From the NCBI RefSeq assembly GCF_031585635.1, contig NZ_CP134197.1:248001-312000 (forward strand): a stretch of DNA of 64,000 nt, in the 5' to 3' direction. Shown here in pieces: positions 63,098 to 64,000 of this stretch (position 1 is its first letter; every line of letters begins with the position of its first letter). Position numbers and translations under genes: made by a program. This DNA comes from Paraburkholderia sp. FT54 (GTDB taxonomy: Bacteria > Pseudomonadota > Gammaproteobacteria > Burkholderiales > Burkholderiaceae). Below the pieces are notes generated by a model. It was not told where the DNA came from, did not search any database, and worked only from the letters and a program-made list of their open reading frames with translations.

Positions 63098-64000
63098 TCA
63101 GAACGCGAGACGCGGCGCGACATACCCGCCATAGTTCATCGTCGAGACGCCTGTTCCCTGGGTCGGCATCGTGTAGCCGGCTACGAAGTGCCCCTGGATG
63201 TACTTGCTGCCCTGGTCCGCACTGTCGATGTGAAAAGCGGCGAATGCGATGATCGGGACGAGTGTCTTGTTCTCGATTTGCGTGCTGACTGGCATGAGGA
63301 CGGTCGTTGCCGTGGGAATGCTCTTGTAGACAGCCGCCTTGACGCCCGGCTCAATGTAGATGCTGTCCCCGATCGACAGTGAGGTCGGATTCCCGTTGTC
63401 GATCAAATTGACGACCGTCGGCGTGTCGTTGGCGACCACGAGAAACGATGTCCACTGCCCCGCCTCGCAGGAAGCGCCATATTCCTGGCCGTTGCCGACC
63501 TGGAACTCGTAAGGCTGGCCTGCCGCGTCGACCTTGGGCGCATTCTTCGTCGAGTCCCAATATTGGTTGTACACGCATTGATCCATGACCATGGGAAATA
63601 GCGCTCCGGCAGGCACCGCGGAAGGCGGCGCGATAACCGCCACGGCTGTTGCGCTGTCGGCCGTCGTCGGCATGCCGAGCAGCGAGCCGAGCAGCAGGTG
63701 CACGAGGCCGCCGTTGCTCGTGGTATTGCGGGAGATCGTCACCCGTACCGCGGGTTCCAGCAATTGGCCCGCCGGCGCCGGCAGCGTGACCTTGCCCGGC
63801 GCGAGCAGCGTGGGCGACGACGCGGCGACGTCCCAATATCCGGCCGTGACCGATCCGCTCGTCAGCTTGGCGCCGTCCGACGTATTCAACGCAACGGCCG
63901 CCGTTGCGGACGAGGCCGCCCCCGCCCAGTTCGGTCCGCTGGTGCTGCCTTGTGAGAGCGCTCCGGCGCCGGCGAGCGCCGCCGCATCGGCGCCGTTTTG
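63098..64000 (-). CDS. TadG-like Flp pilus-assembly protein, C-terminal part
   Basis: The gene runs off the right edge; the last ~300 residues are visible. NGADAAALAGAGAL (at the window edge) is the TadE/TadG-type N-terminal motif following the membrane helix. The rest (SITxSTLLAPGKVTLPA..., GSLLGMPTTADSATAVAV, MVMDQCVYNQYWD) fits a periplasmic TadG domain. It would be part of a tight-adherence pilus system whose other genes lie beyond the window. Confidence 0.7.
   Translation of the reverse strand, partial: QNGADAAALAGAGALSQGSTSGPNWAGAASSATAAVALNTSDGAKLTSGSVTAGYWDVAASSPTLLAPGKVTLPAPAGQLLEPAVRVTISRNTTSNGGLVHLLLGSLLGMPTTADSATAVAVIAPPSAVPAGALFPMVMDQCVYNQYWDSTKNAPKVDAAGQPYEFQVGNGQEYGASCEAGQWTSFLVVANDTPTVVNLIDNGNPTSLSIGDSIYIEPGVKAAVYKSIPTATTVLMPVSTQIENKTLVPIIAFAAFHIDSADQGSKYIQGHFVAGYTMPTQGTGVSTMNYGGYVAPRLAF

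Overview
The window looks like an accessory-rich stretch of a beta-proteobacterial genome of the Burkholderia/Paraburkholderia/Caballeronia group, probably a secondary replicon or megaplasmid. The clues are high GC, a Burkholderia-type general porin, DUF4148 proteins, several insertion-sequence families in many stages of decay, a KfrA-like (plasmid-type) remnant and many two-component genes. No tRNA, rRNA or CRISPR array was seen.

Layout. 1-3233: 3' part of a giant multidomain sensor kinase, followed by an IS256 remnant. 3626-9786: a hexuronate (mannonate/glucuronate) island with a divergent FadR/UxuR-type regulator, three TGGT-N2-RCCA operators, uxuA, an MFS transporter, a porin and a secreted esterase in one apparent operon. 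9847-10682: a complete but frameshifted IS6-family element. 10729-17000: small stress and regulatory genes, namely a large unknown protein, an orphan response regulator, a cold-shock protein, an Hfq-like protein, a Uma2-type nuclease and a Gly/Tyr-rich exported protein. 17021-20566: a sedolisin-type (S53) lipoprotein protease and a coupled small lipoprotein, enclosed by 110-bp inverted repeats. 20744-21360: a broken tyrosine recombinase. 21986-29302: a LapG-like transglutaminase peptidase, an orphan ribbon-helix-helix protein, and a 1260-residue CheB-CheR-PAS-histidine kinase-receiver protein.

29780-32000 is an IS6-family relic split by an IS1111-type (IS110 family) element. 32988-41454 is a heavy-metal tripartite efflux system (small Cys-rich lipoprotein, outer-membrane factor, HME-type RND pump, membrane-fusion protein) followed upstream by its CusRS-like two-component pair; TGTCAT-type boxes are candidate operators. 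42139-45078 holds two DUF4148 genes among IS and RND-pump debris.

45295-55265 is a phosphonate (phn) locus: phnM, phnDCE, a hexapeptide acyltransferase and an aldo/keto reductase on the plus strand; phnL, phnK, a C-terminal stub of phnJ and a second, ruined phnM on the minus strand; and the regulator phnF. Four copies of a CATCTAGACG-type palindrome mark the presumed PhnF regulon. The C-P lyase core genes phnG, phnH, phnI and most of phnJ are absent here, so the locus keeps uptake and accessory parts but not the bond-cleaving enzyme. A 5'-truncated IS6 copy then abuts an HDAC-like gene remnant.

56199-60136 carries an aspartase-family lyase and an MFS carrier divergent from a LysR regulator, with an MFS remnant behind it. 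60721-61875 is an intact IS110-family transposase. The window closes with a KfrA-like remnant and the 3' part of a TadG-like pilus-assembly gene.
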